From: Janthinobacterium aquaticum
Lineage (GTDB): Bacteria > Pseudomonadota > Gammaproteobacteria > Burkholderiales > Burkholderiaceae_D
Assembly (NCBI RefSeq): GCF_009208565.1
Contig: NZ_WFLK01000008.1
Location: 124,001 to 188,000, forward strand
DNA length: 64,000 nt
Reading direction: 5' to 3'
A program made the position numbers and the translations under genes. The notes beneath the pieces are model-generated. The model saw only the letters and a list, made by a program, of their open reading frames with translations. It was not told the origin of the DNA and ran no database searches. Every line of letters begins with the position of its first letter. The stretch's first letter is position 1. Shown in pieces: positions 9,144 to 19,336 of this stretch.

Positions 9144-11813
9144 CTAGAAGCTATAGCTGCCGCGCAGATACCAGGCGCGCCCGACCGGGTCGGTATAGCG
9201 TGGGTCATATCCCTTTTGAAACAGCGTGCCCTGGTTGGAGAACGGCGGTTCCTTGTCGAAAATATTCTTGGCGCCAGCCGTCAGCAACCAGCCCTGCGCG
9301 CCATAGCTGGCAGACAGATTGAACAGGCTGTAGGACGGCACGTCATGACGATAGGCGGCCTCGACGCTGTTCTGGTCGACATAGCCCGACTTGTATGACT
9401 GTGCCAGCGTGGCGTTCCAACGTCCCAGGCGCCAGTTCAGCGCCGCCATATGCTTCCAGCGAAACACCGGGCCGTTGTCGGCATAGCGCCCGACGTTGGT
9501 GATAAAGGGGCCGCCGCGTTCGTTCTGGTAGTCGTACTTGCGGGTCCAGCTGCCGTCGACCGACAACGACAGATCGCCCCAGGCACCGCCCGCCAGGCGG
9601 CCAATGCGCGTATTGAGGCTGATATCGACGCCATCGGTTTTCACTTCGCCCAGATTGTCGTTGAGGTCGGCAATCGCGTAGGGCGACCCATCGGCGTTGC
9701 GCAAAAACAGCGCCCGGTATTTCTCGACGTTGCCGAAGATGGCCTGCTCGGGCAGGGCGGCAATCTTGTCTTTCAGGTCGATGCGCCAGTAATCGATGGC
9801 AATCGTCATTTCGCGCAGCGGCTCAAACACTATGCCGGCGGCAAAGGTGGTCGATTTTTCCGGTTTCAGGTCGGGGTTGCCGCCTTGCAGCTTGTACTGC
9901 TGCAAGTCGCAATCGCGCAGCGGATTGGCGCCCGGCTGGGGCACGCCGCCCGGGCACAGAAACGGATCGTCATAGCTGTCGTTGGTATCGTTTTTCGATG
10001 GCGGCGCATTTTTTTCAAACAGCGTCGGCGCGCGAAAGCCGGTGCTGGCCGAGCCGCGCAGTACCAGCGCGTCGCTGGCCTGGTAACGCAGCGCCAGTTT
10101 GGGATTGGTGGTGCTGCCGACATCGCTGTAATGGTCGAAGCGCGCCGCCAGCTGCACTTCCAGCTTGCGCAGCAACGGCAGGCTCAGTTCGCCGAACAGT
10201 GCCTGGATGCGGCGCGCGCCGTGTTTCGACAGCGAGCCGGACAGGCCTGAGCTGGCGGCCTGGCCGGCAATCTCGCGGTTGACATTGAAACCGGCTTTTT
10301 CTTGGCGCCACTCGGCGCCCAGCGCCAGCGCCAGCGGGCCGCCGGCCAGCTGCATCAGTTCGCGGCTGCCCTGTATATCGAGGCCGGTAGTGGTTACACG
10401 CGCGTTCTGGACTTCGCCGCGCAGCGCGGTGCCAGCCAGGTATTGTGCGCCGGCCGCGTTTTGCAGGCCGAACGGGTTGAGAATGCCGTTCAGTACGCCT
10501 GCGGCAAACGCCGCATCCTGCACATAGCCGCCGGTAAAGTCTTCGCTGGAGCGGCTGATGGCGCGCGCCAGGCCGGCCTTGTAATCCCAGTCGGCCGCCT
10601 CGCCCGACAGCGCCAGCACCAGCCGGTCGGCCTGGCCTTTTGAATCGATCTGGCGCTGGCCCGCTTCCACCGGCCGCCAGTTGACGCTGAGTGGCTGGCC
10701 TGACAAACCGGCCTGGGCCGGCACGCCGCCCACATTGCCAGGATAGTAGGGGCTGCTGACGGGCAGCACCAGGCCGGTCTGCGGCGGCGGCGCCGTGCGC
10801 GCCTGCACGCGGTTTTGCGCATGCAGGTATTCGATGCTGGCCTGGTGGCCGGCGCCGAGCCTGAAGGCGGCCTTGCTGTAGAGCGCAATCTGCCGTTGTG
10901 CGGGCAGGTCGTCGATCTGGCGCGTGTATTCCTGGCGGCAGGTGCCGTTGGCCATCGCGACTGACAGCGGCGGCAGGCAGCCGCTGGCCGCGTAGGGATT
11001 GCCGGCCAAGCCGGCGCCGTTGTTGGCGGCGGCGTCGAAATAATTGCCGGGGAAGGTCGTGCCGCTGGTGACCGACAGGCCGCGCCCGGGCACGATGCCG
11101 GAGCTGGAAAAAGCGCGCTCCTGCGAGGTCAGCACCTGTTGCCGGTGGTAGTCGAGTACGCCAAAAACATTGTAGCCATCGGTGTCAAACCGGCCAAAAC
11201 CGCCAGAGAGATTGGCGCGCTGTTCATCGGCGCCCCGGTGCTGCGGCGCCACTACTTCAGCCGTGATGGTGGTGACATTGAGCGCGCGCTTGGTAATGAA
11301 ATTGATCACGCCGCCGATCGCATCGGTGCCGTAGATGGCTGACGCGCCATCGCGCAGCACTTCCACCCGTTCCAGGGCGGCAATCGGGATCATGTTCAGG
11401 TCGACGCTGGCGCCGTCATACGGGTGGTTGGCAATGCGCCTGCCGTTGAGCAGTACCAGCGTCTTGTCGCCGCCCAGGCCGCGCAGGTCGGCGCTGGCCT
11501 GGCCGCCGGTGGGCAGGCCGCTGGTATTGCCGCCGATTGCATTGCCGCTCCCCATCATCGAGCCATTGGCCGGCAGGCGCGACAGCACTTCCTGCGCCGT
11601 CGTCAAGCCCTGTCGGGCAAAGTCCTCGGCGCGCAGTACCGACAGTGGCGTGGCCGTTTCCGATATCAGCCGCTTGATCGACGAACCGGTGACCTCGACG
11701 CGCTGCATCTCCGGCTCGTCCGGTGTATCGGCAGACTGCGCCAGCGCTGGCGCCATCGGCAGGGCCAGCAAGGCTGCGCACAGCAGGCGCAAAGGGGGAA
11801 GTGGTTGGGACAT
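9144..11813 (-). CDS. TonB-dependent outer-membrane receptor, paralog 3
   Basis: The third paralog, 889 aa with start at 11813 (MSQPLPPLRLL), where GGAG lies 5 nt upstream; longer in-frame starts to 12008 lack a ribosome-binding site and would bury the signal peptide. Signal peptide ends APALA-QS. It has RVEVTGSSIKRLISETATPL, plug motif LRDGASAIYGTDAIGGVINF, the LCPGGVPQPGANPLRDC loop and a terminal Phe (RGSYSF). It is visibly more diverged than paralogs 1 and 2 are from each other. It is divergent from the ABC transporter operon, across a shared 435-bp region, so co-regulation is possible. Substrate is unknown; peptide-like ligands are inferred. Confidence 0.9.
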   Translation of the reverse strand: MSQPLPPLRLLCAALLALPMAPALAQSADTPDEPEMQRVEVTGSSIKRLISETATPLSVLRAEDFARQGLTTAQEVLSRLPANGSMMGSGNAIGGNTSGLPTGGQASADLRGLGGDKTLVLLNGRRIANHPYDGASVDLNMIPIAALERVEVLRDGASAIYGTDAIGGVINFITKRALNVTTITAEVVAPQHRGADEQRANLSGGFGRFDTDGYNVFGVLDYHRQQVLTSQERAFSSSGIVPGRGLSVTSGTTFPGNYFDAAANNGAGLAGNPYAASGCLPPLSVAMANGTCRQEYTRQIDDLPAQRQIALYSKAAFRLGAGHQASIEYLHAQNRVQARTAPPPQTGLVLPVSSPYYPGNVGGVPAQAGLSGQPLSVNWRPVEAGQRQIDSKGQADRLVLALSGEAADWDYKAGLARAISRSSEDFTGGYVQDAAFAAGVLNGILNPFGLQNAAGAQYLAGTALRGEVQNARVTTTGLDIQGSRELMQLAGGPLALALGAEWRQEKAGFNVNREIAGQAASSGLSGSLSKHGARRIQALFGELSLPLLRKLEVQLAARFDHYSDVGSTTNPKLALRYQASDALVLRGSASTGFRAPTLFEKNAPPSKNDTNDSYDDPFLCPGGVPQPGANPLRDCDLQQYKLQGGNPDLKPEKSTTFAAGIVFEPLREMTIAIDYWRIDLKDKIAALPEQAIFGNVEKYRALFLRNADGSPYAIADLNDNLGEVKTDGVDISLNTRIGRLAGGAWGDLSLSVDGSWTRKYDYQNERGGPFITNVGRYADNGPVFRWKHMAALNWRLGRWNATLAQSYKSGYVDQNSVEAAYRHDVPSYSLFNLSASYGAQGWLLTAGAKNIFDKEPPFSNQGTLFQKGYDPRYTDPVGRAWYLRGSYSF

Positions 11814-12248
11814 GTTCGCTCCAGGGTCAGATGAAGGAAGAGGGCGCGGGGCCCGGTTCATGTTTTTAACAGCCGCCGCCAGTGGCCGATTTGAGCCAGC
11901 GCAAAGCCGGTATGAGGTGCGATGTTGCGATGCAATATTGCAGTCTGGCCAGAGCGCGCAAAAGCAGTGGCAAGAGAGAGTAGCAATCGCCACGGTGCAG
12001 TGCAGCAAGCTTGATCCGACACAGTTATTTGATCTGCATCAACCATGCGGCTTTCTGCCCACACGGCAAAATATGCGTTATCGTTACGCGCTTTGGCGTC
12101 GCTACGAGGCTTGCAAAAGCACTATTGGCGCATGCGGCACGGAACTTGCGTGCCTGGTTGGTTTTGGCGGTGGCGTCCTGTATCCCAGGGCAAAACCAGT
12201 ACAGGCGCACCCATATGGTGCGGCAGTTTCATCAGAGAAGGGTATTAC
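11814..12248. other. Divergent promoter region, receptor 3 / ABC transporter
   Basis: 435 bases between two divergent genes, with no credible gene. It must hold both promoters. No clear operator palindrome was identified by eye. Confidence 0.5.
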
Positions 12249-14096
12249 ATGAAGTCAATATGGATGCGGCGCCTGGCGCTGCTGGCCTGCGTGGGGTTGA
12301 TGCCGCTGGCCGCCACGGCAGCCGATGCAGTCACGGCAGCCACTGCAGCCAAGCCGATCAAGACGCTGCGCTATATTCTGCCAGCGGCCGAAACCGGCTT
12401 CGATCCAGCCACCGCGCGCGACCTGTACTCCAATCATATTACCCAGGCCGTATTTGACACCCTGTACACCTACGATTACCTGGCGCGCCCGGTCAAGGTG
12501 GTGCCCGCTGCTGCGGCGGCCATGCCGGAAGTGTCGGCCGACGGCAAGACCTATACCATCCACCTGAAAAAAGGCATCCTGTACACGCCGGACGCGGCGT
12601 TTGGCGGCAAGAAGCGCGAGCTGACGGTGGCCGACTATGTGTATTCGTGGAAGCGCCTGTTCGATCCACGCCTGGCTTCGCCGCACAGCTGGCTGTTTGA
12701 AGGCAAGGTGGTGGGACTCGATGATCTGGCAAAGGAAGCGGCCAAGGCCAACAAGCTCGACTACAGCAAAAAGGTGGCTGGTCTTGAGATTGTCGACCCT
12801 TACACGCTGCGCATTACCCTGACCAAGACCGACTTCAATTTCCCGATGATCCTGGCCTATGTGCCCACGGCTGCCGTGGCGCGCGAAGTGGTGGAGAAAT
12901 ATGGCGATGTGAAGGGCGAAGTGGCGTCGAACCCGGTCGGCACCGGCTACTACACACTGGGCGAATGGACACGCGGCAACCGCATTGTGCTCAACAAAAA
13001 TCCGCAGCATCTGCCGGAAACCTGGAATTTCACGCCAGGCGATGACCCGGACGACCAACGCATCGTGCGCCAGATGCAGGGCAAAGCGATGCCGGCCATC
13101 GACCGCATTGAAATTACCGTGATGATTGAAGACCAGTCGCGCTGGCTGTCGTTCCAGAGCGGTGGCACCGATGTGTTCTGGCTCGACGGTCCGCTGGCGC
13201 CCAAGGCCATGCTCAATGGCAAGCTGCGTCCCGAGCTGGCCGAGAAGGGCGTGCAACTGTCGCGCCTGCTCGACCCGGAAATCAGCTATTACTACTGGAA
13301 TATGGAAGACCCGGTGCTCGGTGGCTTTACCAAGGAAAAGATCGCGCTGCGCCGCGCCATTGCCATGGCGCACAATATCGACGAGGAAATCCGCATTATC
13401 TGGAACGGCCAGGCCAAACGCCTTGAATACCCGATTCCGCCAGGCGTGGTCGGCTACGATCCGCACTACAAGAGCCTGCTGCAATACGACCCTGTGCTGG
13501 CCAATAAATTGCTCGACAAGTATGGCTACAAGAAGGGCGCCGACGGCTGGCGCACGCTGCCGGACGGCAAGCCATTGCTGATCCGCTATGCCTCGCGCAA
13601 TGAAGCGAACGGCGTGCTGCAGGCAGAAATGTGGCGCAAGACCTATAACTCGCTCGGCATCCGCATGGAAAACGATCGCATGATCTTTTCCGACATCCTG
13701 AAAACGGAAAAGCAGTGCAAGCTGCAGTCGCGCACCGCGCCGTGGCTGGCCGACTATCCGGACGGCGACAACTTCATGCAGCTGTTCTATGGTCCGAACA
13801 CGCACCAGAACAACAACGGCTGCTACCAGGACCCGGAATATGACAAGCTGTACGCGGCCAGCCAGGCCATGCCGGCCAGCCCCGAGCGTGACGCGCTGTA
13901 CCACCAGATGGCGCGCCGCCTGGAAGTCAATGCCGGTGCGCTGATCGGCTACGCGCGCTACCGCAATATGCTGGCGCAGAAAACCGTGCAGGGCTACAAG
14001 AAGCATCCGATCCTGTTCCAGGAATGGGCCTATATGGATATCGACAGCAATGGCGCCCCCGCACCTGCGGCCAAGGCCGCCCCGGCAGCCAAATAA
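12249..14096 (+). CDS. Periplasmic peptide-binding protein of ABC transporter (SBP family 5)
   Basis: A 615-aa extracytoplasmic solute-binding protein of the OppA/DppA class (SBP_bac_5). It has a signal peptide (MKSIWMRRLALLACVGLMPL, cleavage after AATA) with no lipobox Cys. The typical binding-protein start (TLRYILPAAETGFDPATA), the YTIHLKKGILYTPD segment and C-terminal YARYRNMLAQKTVQGYKKHP are present. GAAGGG lies 6 nt before the ATG; a longer frame to 12045 lacks this. It is the first gene of a four-gene operon with two permeases and a fused ATPase. It is somewhat longer than OppA, and its tail is Ala/Pro-rich (APAPAAKAAPAAK). Oligopeptides are the likely ligand, by family and by the neighbouring receptors. 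Confidence 0.9.
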   Translation: MKSIWMRRLALLACVGLMPLAATAADAVTAATAAKPIKTLRYILPAAETGFDPATARDLYSNHITQAVFDTLYTYDYLARPVKVVPAAAAAMPEVSADGKTYTIHLKKGILYTPDAAFGGKKRELTVADYVYSWKRLFDPRLASPHSWLFEGKVVGLDDLAKEAAKANKLDYSKKVAGLEIVDPYTLRITLTKTDFNFPMILAYVPTAAVAREVVEKYGDVKGEVASNPVGTGYYTLGEWTRGNRIVLNKNPQHLPETWNFTPGDDPDDQRIVRQMQGKAMPAIDRIEITVMIEDQSRWLSFQSGGTDVFWLDGPLAPKAMLNGKLRPELAEKGVQLSRLLDPEISYYYWNMEDPVLGGFTKEKIALRRAIAMAHNIDEEIRIIWNGQAKRLEYPIPPGVVGYDPHYKSLLQYDPVLANKLLDKYGYKKGADGWRTLPDGKPLLIRYASRNEANGVLQAEMWRKTYNSLGIRMENDRMIFSDILKTEKQCKLQSRTAPWLADYPDGDNFMQLFYGPNTHQNNNGCYQDPEYDKLYAASQAMPASPERDALYHQMARRLEVNAGALIGYARYRNMLAQKTVQGYKKHPILFQEWAYMDIDSNGAPAPAAKAAPAAK

Positions 14097-14124
14097 GCGC
14101 AGCTGATCAAGACAAGGAATTATC

Positions 14125-15063
14125 ATGTTTGCTTATATCCTGCGCCGCCTGTGGCAGATGCTGCCCACCATGCTGGGCGTGGTGCTGCTGGTGTTCGTGC
14201 TGTTCAACTGGGTCGGCGGCGACCCGGCCTATATCCTGGCCGGCAAGATGTCGAGTGCCGAGAGCATCGCCAATATCCGCCGCCAGCTTGGCGTGGATCA
14301 ACCTTACTATGTGCAGCTGTGGATCTTTATCAAGCAGATCGTCACGTTTGATTTTGGCCAGAGTTGGGCTACCGGCGAGTCCGTTTCGCACATCATCACC
14401 TCGCGCCTGGGGCCGTCGATGATGGTGTTGATTCCGCTGACCGTGCTGGAAACGTTTTTCGGCATTGCGCTGGCGCTGGCGATCGCCTTCGTGCGCGGCT
14501 CGCTGACCGACCGCGCGGTGATGATTGCCTGCACGGTGGGCATGTCGATTTCCATCCTGGTCTACATCATCGTGTTCCAGTACGGCTTTGCCTACAAGCT
14601 GGGCCTGTTCCCGGTGCAGGGCTGGGGCGACAGCTTCTGGGAAAACCTGCTGCGTTACTCCACGCTGCCGATCCTGATCGGCCTGGCCGTGTCGATTGCG
14701 CCCACGCTGCGCCTGTTTCGCACCTTTGTGCTTGATGAAGCCAACCAGGACTATGTGCGCACCGCACGCGCCAAGGGCTTGAGTGAGCGGCGCATCATGT
14801 GGGTGCACGTGCTGCGCAACGCCGCCATTCCCATCATTACCTATGTGATGTCGAACCTGCCGGCGCTGCTGATCGGCGCTTTCCTGCTTGAACGTTTCTT
14901 CGGCATTCCCGGCATCGGGCGTGAAGTGATCCTGGCGGTCGAACGCAGCGATTTTCCGGTGATCAAGGCCATTACCGTGTACGTGGCGGCAGCCACCATG
15001 CTGTTCAACCTGCTGACCGACCTGATGTACCAGGCTGTCGATCCACGCGTCCAACTGAAGTAG
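14125..15063 (+). CDS. ABC transporter permease, DppB/OppB type
   Basis: A 312-aa inner-membrane permease of the BPD_transp_1 family with about six membrane segments, the first at MLPTMLGVVLLVFVLFNWV. The EAA-type cytoplasmic loop that contacts the ATPase reads YVRTARAKGLSERRIMWVHV followed by LRNAAIPIITY, and GAFLLERFFGIPGIGRE is a family hallmark. It starts at ATG 14125 after AAGGAA, 28 nt after the binding-protein stop codon, and pairs with the DppC-type permease that follows 9 nt after its own stop. Confidence 0.92.
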   Translation: MFAYILRRLWQMLPTMLGVVLLVFVLFNWVGGDPAYILAGKMSSAESIANIRRQLGVDQPYYVQLWIFIKQIVTFDFGQSWATGESVSHIITSRLGPSMMVLIPLTVLETFFGIALALAIAFVRGSLTDRAVMIACTVGMSISILVYIIVFQYGFAYKLGLFPVQGWGDSFWENLLRYSTLPILIGLAVSIAPTLRLFRTFVLDEANQDYVRTARAKGLSERRIMWVHVLRNAAIPIITYVMSNLPALLIGAFLLERFFGIPGIGREVILAVERSDFPVIKAITVYVAAATMLFNLLTDLMYQAVDPRVQLK

Positions 15064-15072
15064 AAAGAACCG

Positions 15073-16188
15073 ATGTCCAATACCCATACTTCGCCCGGCC
15101 TGTGGGCCCTGGCGTGGCGCCGTTTGCGCGGCGACAAGATCGCAATGTTCTCGCTGGCGGTAGTCGGCGCCTTTTTCCTGCTGGTGCTGGCCTCAGCCAG
15201 CGGCCTGGTCGCTTCCAGCTGGGAAGACGAGGTCGCTGTCAGCTACGCGCCGCCCACCTTTGTCGGCGCCGATGCCGATAATGGTGCCGACGGCGCCATT
15301 CCACACGCCATGCCTGATGGTGTCGGCGCTCCCACGCCGGTCAATGTGCTCGATCCTTTGGCCGACGATATTGCCGAACTGCGCGCCCAGATGGGCGGCA
15401 GTCCGTCTGCCAGCGTCGACATGTACGGCGTGACCGACCCGCTGGCCGACGATTTGACCGCCTTGCGCGCCAGCATGGGCAAGAGCAAGAAAGTCATTAC
15501 CCACAAGGCCGCTACCCTGCCGTTCGGCGCCGACAAATGGGGCCATGACATCCTGGAAAAAACCATCAAGGGCGGCGAGACCTCGATCGTGGTGGGCCTG
15601 GTGGCGGCCTTGCTGGCAGTGGTGCTGGGCACGCTGTTTGGCGCCGTGTCCGGCTATTTCGGCGGCAAGATCGATGACTTTTTCAACTGGTTCTACAGCA
15701 TCTTTACCTCGATTCCGTCGATCCTGATGATTTTGACGGTGGCCGCCGTGCTGCAGCAAAAAGGCGTGCTGACCATCGTGCTGATCCTTGGCCTGACCGG
15801 CTGGACCGGGCCGTACCGATTGATCCGCGCCGAATACATCAAGCACAAAGCGCGCGAGTACGTGATGGCGGCCGATGCGATTGGCGCCTCGCACTGGCGC
15901 AAGATGTTCTCGCATATCTTCCCCAACGTCAGCCATGTGGCGCTGGTGCAGATGTCGATCCTGGTGGTGGGCTTTATCAAGGCCGAAGTGATCCTGAGTT
16001 TCCTCGGCTTCGGCGTGCCGGTCGGCACGGTGTCGTGGGGCAGCATGCTCAACGAGGCGCAAAATGAACTGATCCTGGGCAAATGGTGGCAGCTGACGGC
16101 CGCCGCCACGGCCATGGCCATCCTGGTGACGGCGTTCTCGCTGTTTACCGATGCCCTGCGCGATGCGCTCGACCCCAAAGTGAAATAG
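15073..16188 (+). CDS. ABC transporter permease, DppC/OppC type, with periplasmic insertion
   Basis: A 371-aa permease, longer than the usual DppC of about 300. After TM1 (residues about 24-48) comes an insertion of about 85 residues before the canonical [19 protein letters not shown]. The insertion contains a repeated unit: [15 protein letters not shown] at 94-108 and [15 protein letters not shown] at 122-136. The EAA loop is [20 protein letters not shown] and the end is [12 protein letters not shown]. By topology the insertion lies in the periplasm, where it could meet the binding protein. Core function as the second transmembrane subunit is clear; the purpose of the insertion is unknown. 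Confidence 0.9.
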   Translation: MSNTHTSPGLWALAWRRLRGDKIAMFSLAVVGAFFLLVLASASGLVASSWEDEVAVSYAPPTFVGADADNGADGAIPHAMPDGVGAPTPVNVLDPLADDIAELRAQMGGSPSASVDMYGVTDPLADDLTALRASMGKSKKVITHKAATLPFGADKWGHDILEKTIKGGETSIVVGLVAALLAVVLGTLFGAVSGYFGGKIDDFFNWFYSIFTSIPSILMILTVAAVLQQKGVLTIVLILGLTGWTGPYRLIRAEYIKHKAREYVMAADAIGASHWRKMFSHIFPNVSHVALVQMSILVVGFIKAEVILSFLGFGVPVGTVSWGSMLNEAQNELILGKWWQLTAAATAMAILVTAFSLFTDALRDALDPKVK

Positions 16189-16196
16189 GAAAGCCC

Positions 16197-17888
16197 ATGG
16201 ACCAGAATAATCTGCTGGAAGTGCGCGACCTGCGCGTGACCTTCCGTATTGACAAGAAAACTACCTTCGAGGCCGTCAAGGGCATTTCCTTTGACGTGCC
16301 GCGCAACAGCACCGTGGCGCTGGTGGGCGAATCGGGCAGCGGCAAATCGGTCAGCTCGCTGGGCGTGATGGGCCTGCTGCCGCCGGACAACACCATTATC
16401 GATCCGGCCTCGTCCATCATGTTTGGCGGACGCAACCTGCTGAAACTGTCGGTGGCCGAGCGGCGCGAGATGTGCGGCAAGGATATCTCGATGATTTTCC
16501 AGGAGCCAATGTCGTCGCTCAATCCGGTGTTTACGGTGGGTTTTCAGATTGCCGAAGTGCTGCGCCAGCATATGGGCATGAACCGCAAGCAGGCACGGGC
16601 ACGCACGCTGGCGCTGCTCGATGAAGTCGGCATTCCCGATCCGGCCAGCAAGATCGACGCCTACCCGAGCCAGATGTCGGGCGGCCAGCAGCAGCGCGTG
16701 ATGATTGCCATGGCGATTGCCTGCGAGCCTAAACTGCTGATCGCCGACGAGCCGACCACTGCACTCGACGTCACGATCCAGAAGCAGATCATGGACCTGA
16801 TCGCTGCGCTGCAAAAGAAACACCAGATGTCGGTGCTGTTCATTACCCATGACCTGGGTCTGGTGGGCGAGATTGCCGACCATGTGATCGTGATGCGCCA
16901 CGGCGAAGTGCGTGAGACCGGGCCGGTGCGCCAGGTGTTTGATGCGCCCAAGGATACTTACACCCAGGCTTTGCTGCATTGCCGCCCGTCGCTGGACGAA
17001 CGGCCATGGCGTCTGCCGGTGATTGCCGACTATATGGACGGCAAAGCCGGCCCTGGTGTGGTAACAAAACAACGCACGCGCGGTTATTTGCCCGAGGATG
17101 AACCGGTGCTGGTGGTCAATAACCTGAGCAAGAGTTTTTACTTCCGCGAAGGGTTGTTTGGCAAGCGCGAGTTCCAGGCCGTCAAGGATGTGTCGTTCAC
17201 CTTGCCGCGTGGCAAGACGCTGGGCGTGGTGGGCGAATCGGGTTCCGGCAAGACAACGGTGGGCCTGACGCTGCTGCGCCTGCATCAGGCCACCGGCGGC
17301 ACCGCGCTGTTCCACGGCAAGGATCTGATCAGCATGCCGGCCAAGGAATACCTGCCCTACAAGCGCCGTATCCAGATCATTTTCCAGAACCCTTATGCCT
17401 CGCTCAATCCGCGCTTTACGGTGGGCCAGATCCTGCTTGAACCGATGCGCATCCACAGCATCGGCGCCAATGACAAGGAGAGGATTGCCAAGGCCTACTG
17501 GCTGCTCGACAAGGTCGGCCTGCCCGAACATGCGTTTCACCGCTATCCGCATGAATTTTCCGGCGGCCAGCGCCAGCGCATCGCCATTGCGCGCTGCCTG
17601 ACCATGCAGCCGGAAATCCTGGTGTGCGATGAATCGGTCTCGGCGCTCGACGTGTCGGTGCAGGCGCAGGTACTGAACCTGCTGCAGGACCTGCAGGACG
17701 AGTTTGGCCTGTCGTATATCTTTATCTCGCACGACCTGTCGGTGGTGAAATACATCGCCGACCAGGTGATGGTGATGCACAAGGGACAGGTGGTGGAGAT
17801 GGCTGATTCAGACGAGCTGTACCGCAATCCGGTCCATCCCTATACCCGTACTTTGCTTAGTGCCATACCGAAGGGAGTGCAAAACTGA
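16197..17888 (+). CDS. Fused double ATPase of peptide ABC transporter (DppD-DppF type)
   Basis: A 563-aa protein with two complete ABC ATPase domains. Domain 1 has Walker A GESGSGKS (44-51), signature SGGQQQR (161-167) and Walker B LLIADEP. Domain 2 has Walker A GESGSGKT (346-353), signature SGGQRQR and ILVCDES, where Ser replaces the usual Pro after Walker B. Each domain carries the oligopeptide-transporter C-terminal extension ([14 protein letters not shown]). Fusion of the two ATPases occurs in YejF and GsiA. The ATG at 16197 has AGGAAAG upstream and lies 8 nt after the permease stop. It powers import through the two permeases above. Confidence 0.93.
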   Translation: MDQNNLLEVRDLRVTFRIDKKTTFEAVKGISFDVPRNSTVALVGESGSGKSVSSLGVMGLLPPDNTIIDPASSIMFGGRNLLKLSVAERREMCGKDISMIFQEPMSSLNPVFTVGFQIAEVLRQHMGMNRKQARARTLALLDEVGIPDPASKIDAYPSQMSGGQQQRVMIAMAIACEPKLLIADEPTTALDVTIQKQIMDLIAALQKKHQMSVLFITHDLGLVGEIADHVIVMRHGEVRETGPVRQVFDAPKDTYTQALLHCRPSLDERPWRLPVIADYMDGKAGPGVVTKQRTRGYLPEDEPVLVVNNLSKSFYFREGLFGKREFQAVKDVSFTLPRGKTLGVVGESGSGKTTVGLTLLRLHQATGGTALFHGKDLISMPAKEYLPYKRRIQIIFQNPYASLNPRFTVGQILLEPMRIHSIGANDKERIAKAYWLLDKVGLPEHAFHRYPHEFSGGQRQRIAIARCLTMQPEILVCDESVSALDVSVQAQVLNLLQDLQDEFGLSYIFISHDLSVVKYIADQVMVMHKGQVVEMADSDELYRNPVHPYTRTLLSAIPKGVQN

Positions 17889-17913
17889 GTACGCTTTGCG
17901 GTAAGATAGCGCC

Positions 17914-18882
17914 ATGCCCAACCTTATCTTCCTGCTCGAACACTACGGTATCCTGATTGTCTTTGGGATCGTCCTGGTGGAGCAGCTCGGCCTGCCGATT
18001 CCCGCCTTTCCGATCCTGGTGGTGGCCGGCGCGCTGGTGGTCGATGGCGACCTGAACCTGGCGCTGGTATTGATTGCCGCGCTGGGCGCCTGCCTGATCA
18101 GCGATCTGACCTGGTTCAGGGCAGGTCGCCACTTCGGCAAGCGCATTTTGCGCCTGTTGTGCCGCATTTCCCTGTCGCCCGATTACTGCGTCAGCCAGAC
18201 CGAAGACAAGTTCAAGCGCTGGGGCCCGAAAGCGCTGATCGTCTCCAAATTCGTACCTGGTTTTAACACCATTGCCGCGCCGATGTCAGGCGCGATGGGC
18301 ACGCCGGCGCCGCGTTTCTTCCTGTATGCCGGCCTGGGCGGCCTGCTGTGGTGTGGCACCGGCGTCATGGTCGGCGTGATTTTCCACCACAGCGTGCAGC
18401 AGGTGCTTGATCTGCTGAGCACCATGGGCAGTACCGCGTTGCTGATCCTGGCCACCTTGCTGGCCATGTTCCTGCTGTACAAATTCCTTGAGCGCCGGCG
18501 CTTTCGCGAGGCGCTGCAGATCGAGCGCATCGGCATCCATGAACTGCTCGAACTGATCGAGCAGGGCCACGAGCCGCAACTGATCGATGCGCGCAGCGCC
18601 ACTGCCCAGGCGCTCGAGCCGGCTGTACCCGGCGCGCTGTTCTATAACGGCAAGGAGCCGATCTCGGCCCTGATCGGCCTGGACAAGGATCGCCATATCA
18701 TTGTCTACTGCAGTTGCCCCAATGATGTGACGGCCGCCCAGGTCGCCAAGCTCTTGCACCAGCACGGTTTCCACCGCGCCAAGCCGCTGCATGGCGGTCT
18801 CGACGCCTGGAACGCCGTCTACCGCTCCGACAAGCCCGCCCCCGAAGACGGCCTCGCCACCGAACTCGCGCCAGCGCCATAA
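17914..18882 (+). CDS. DedA-family membrane protein fused to rhodanese domain
   Basis: 322 aa. Residues about 1-200 form a DedA/SNARE-associated (VTT) domain with hallmark FxPGxNT-like KFVPGFNTIAAPMSGAMG and several membrane helices. Residues about 215-315 form a cytoplasmic rhodanese-like domain: LIDARSATAQALEPAVPGAL, then IIVYCSCPNDVTAAQVAKLL with the candidate catalytic Cys, then LHGGLDAW. DedA proteins are implicated in lipid-carrier or polyamine translocation and membrane homeostasis; the rhodanese part suggests a sulfur- or redox-linked input. It starts 26 nt after the ABC ATPase gene and could be co-transcribed. The architecture is known in proteobacteria; the exact role is not. Confidence 0.85.
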   Translation: MPNLIFLLEHYGILIVFGIVLVEQLGLPIPAFPILVVAGALVVDGDLNLALVLIAALGACLISDLTWFRAGRHFGKRILRLLCRISLSPDYCVSQTEDKFKRWGPKALIVSKFVPGFNTIAAPMSGAMGTPAPRFFLYAGLGGLLWCGTGVMVGVIFHHSVQQVLDLLSTMGSTALLILATLLAMFLLYKFLERRRFREALQIERIGIHELLELIEQGHEPQLIDARSATAQALEPAVPGALFYNGKEPISALIGLDKDRHIIVYCSCPNDVTAAQVAKLLHQHGFHRAKPLHGGLDAWNAVYRSDKPAPEDGLATELAPAP

Positions 18883-18891
18883 CCCCCAAGC

Positions 18892-19006
18892 GGGGTCAGT
18901 TCCGCCAAACGGACACGACCTCGTCTGTATCGTGCTGATGCTGTGCCTCGATACCAATGGTGCGGCTGCCACAGCCCAGCCTGTGTCCAAATGGCGGAAC
19001 TGACCC
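18892..19006. repeat. Palindromic element with 25-bp inverted arms (GGGGTCAG family)
   Basis: The left arm (18892-18916, GGGGTCAGTTCCGCC...GGACAC) and right arm (18983-19006, GTGTCC...GGCGGAACTGACCC) are inverted and enclose 66 bases. Related pieces occur at 52580-52620, 61590-61615 and at the extreme end of the window (GGGGTCAGTCCG). This looks like a REPIN-type non-autonomous repeat. Confidence 0.7.
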
Positions 19007-19336
19007 TGCGTTTGCTGCGTTTGCGTGCCAGCGGTTGTAGTAAAAATACAAAAAACAGTCGATGCCGTGAGATTTGTGGGGAATCGTGCAAAATCCGGCA
19101 TCAGCTTGCATCTGGTCGGCTTTTGCTGCGACGCAGCAATCACTGTTTGCATAGCGCGATAGCAGGCACTTACTTAATTTTATGCTGCAAATGCTGCGTG
19201 CCATAAAAACCGTGCTTGGAGTGGAACTACCAATAAAGCCTGCTTTCTCTGTACTTAAACTACAAACTTTGCTTGCCTCGTTACGCGTTTTTCCTTTAAG
19301 CTTGGCGTCCCATGCCTCCCACTTACACTTAAAACT
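19007..19336. other. Non-coding region upstream of glk
   Basis: 330 AT-richer bases with no supported gene. It should carry the glk promoter; I could not choose a clear -35/-10 pair. Confidence 0.45.

Noticed and set aside
12255..14126. 623-codon open frame on the minus strand opposite the peptide-binding protein gene
   Set aside because: Shadow of the strongly biased codon use of the real gene; composition rich in His/Gln/Val/Arg and no motifs.
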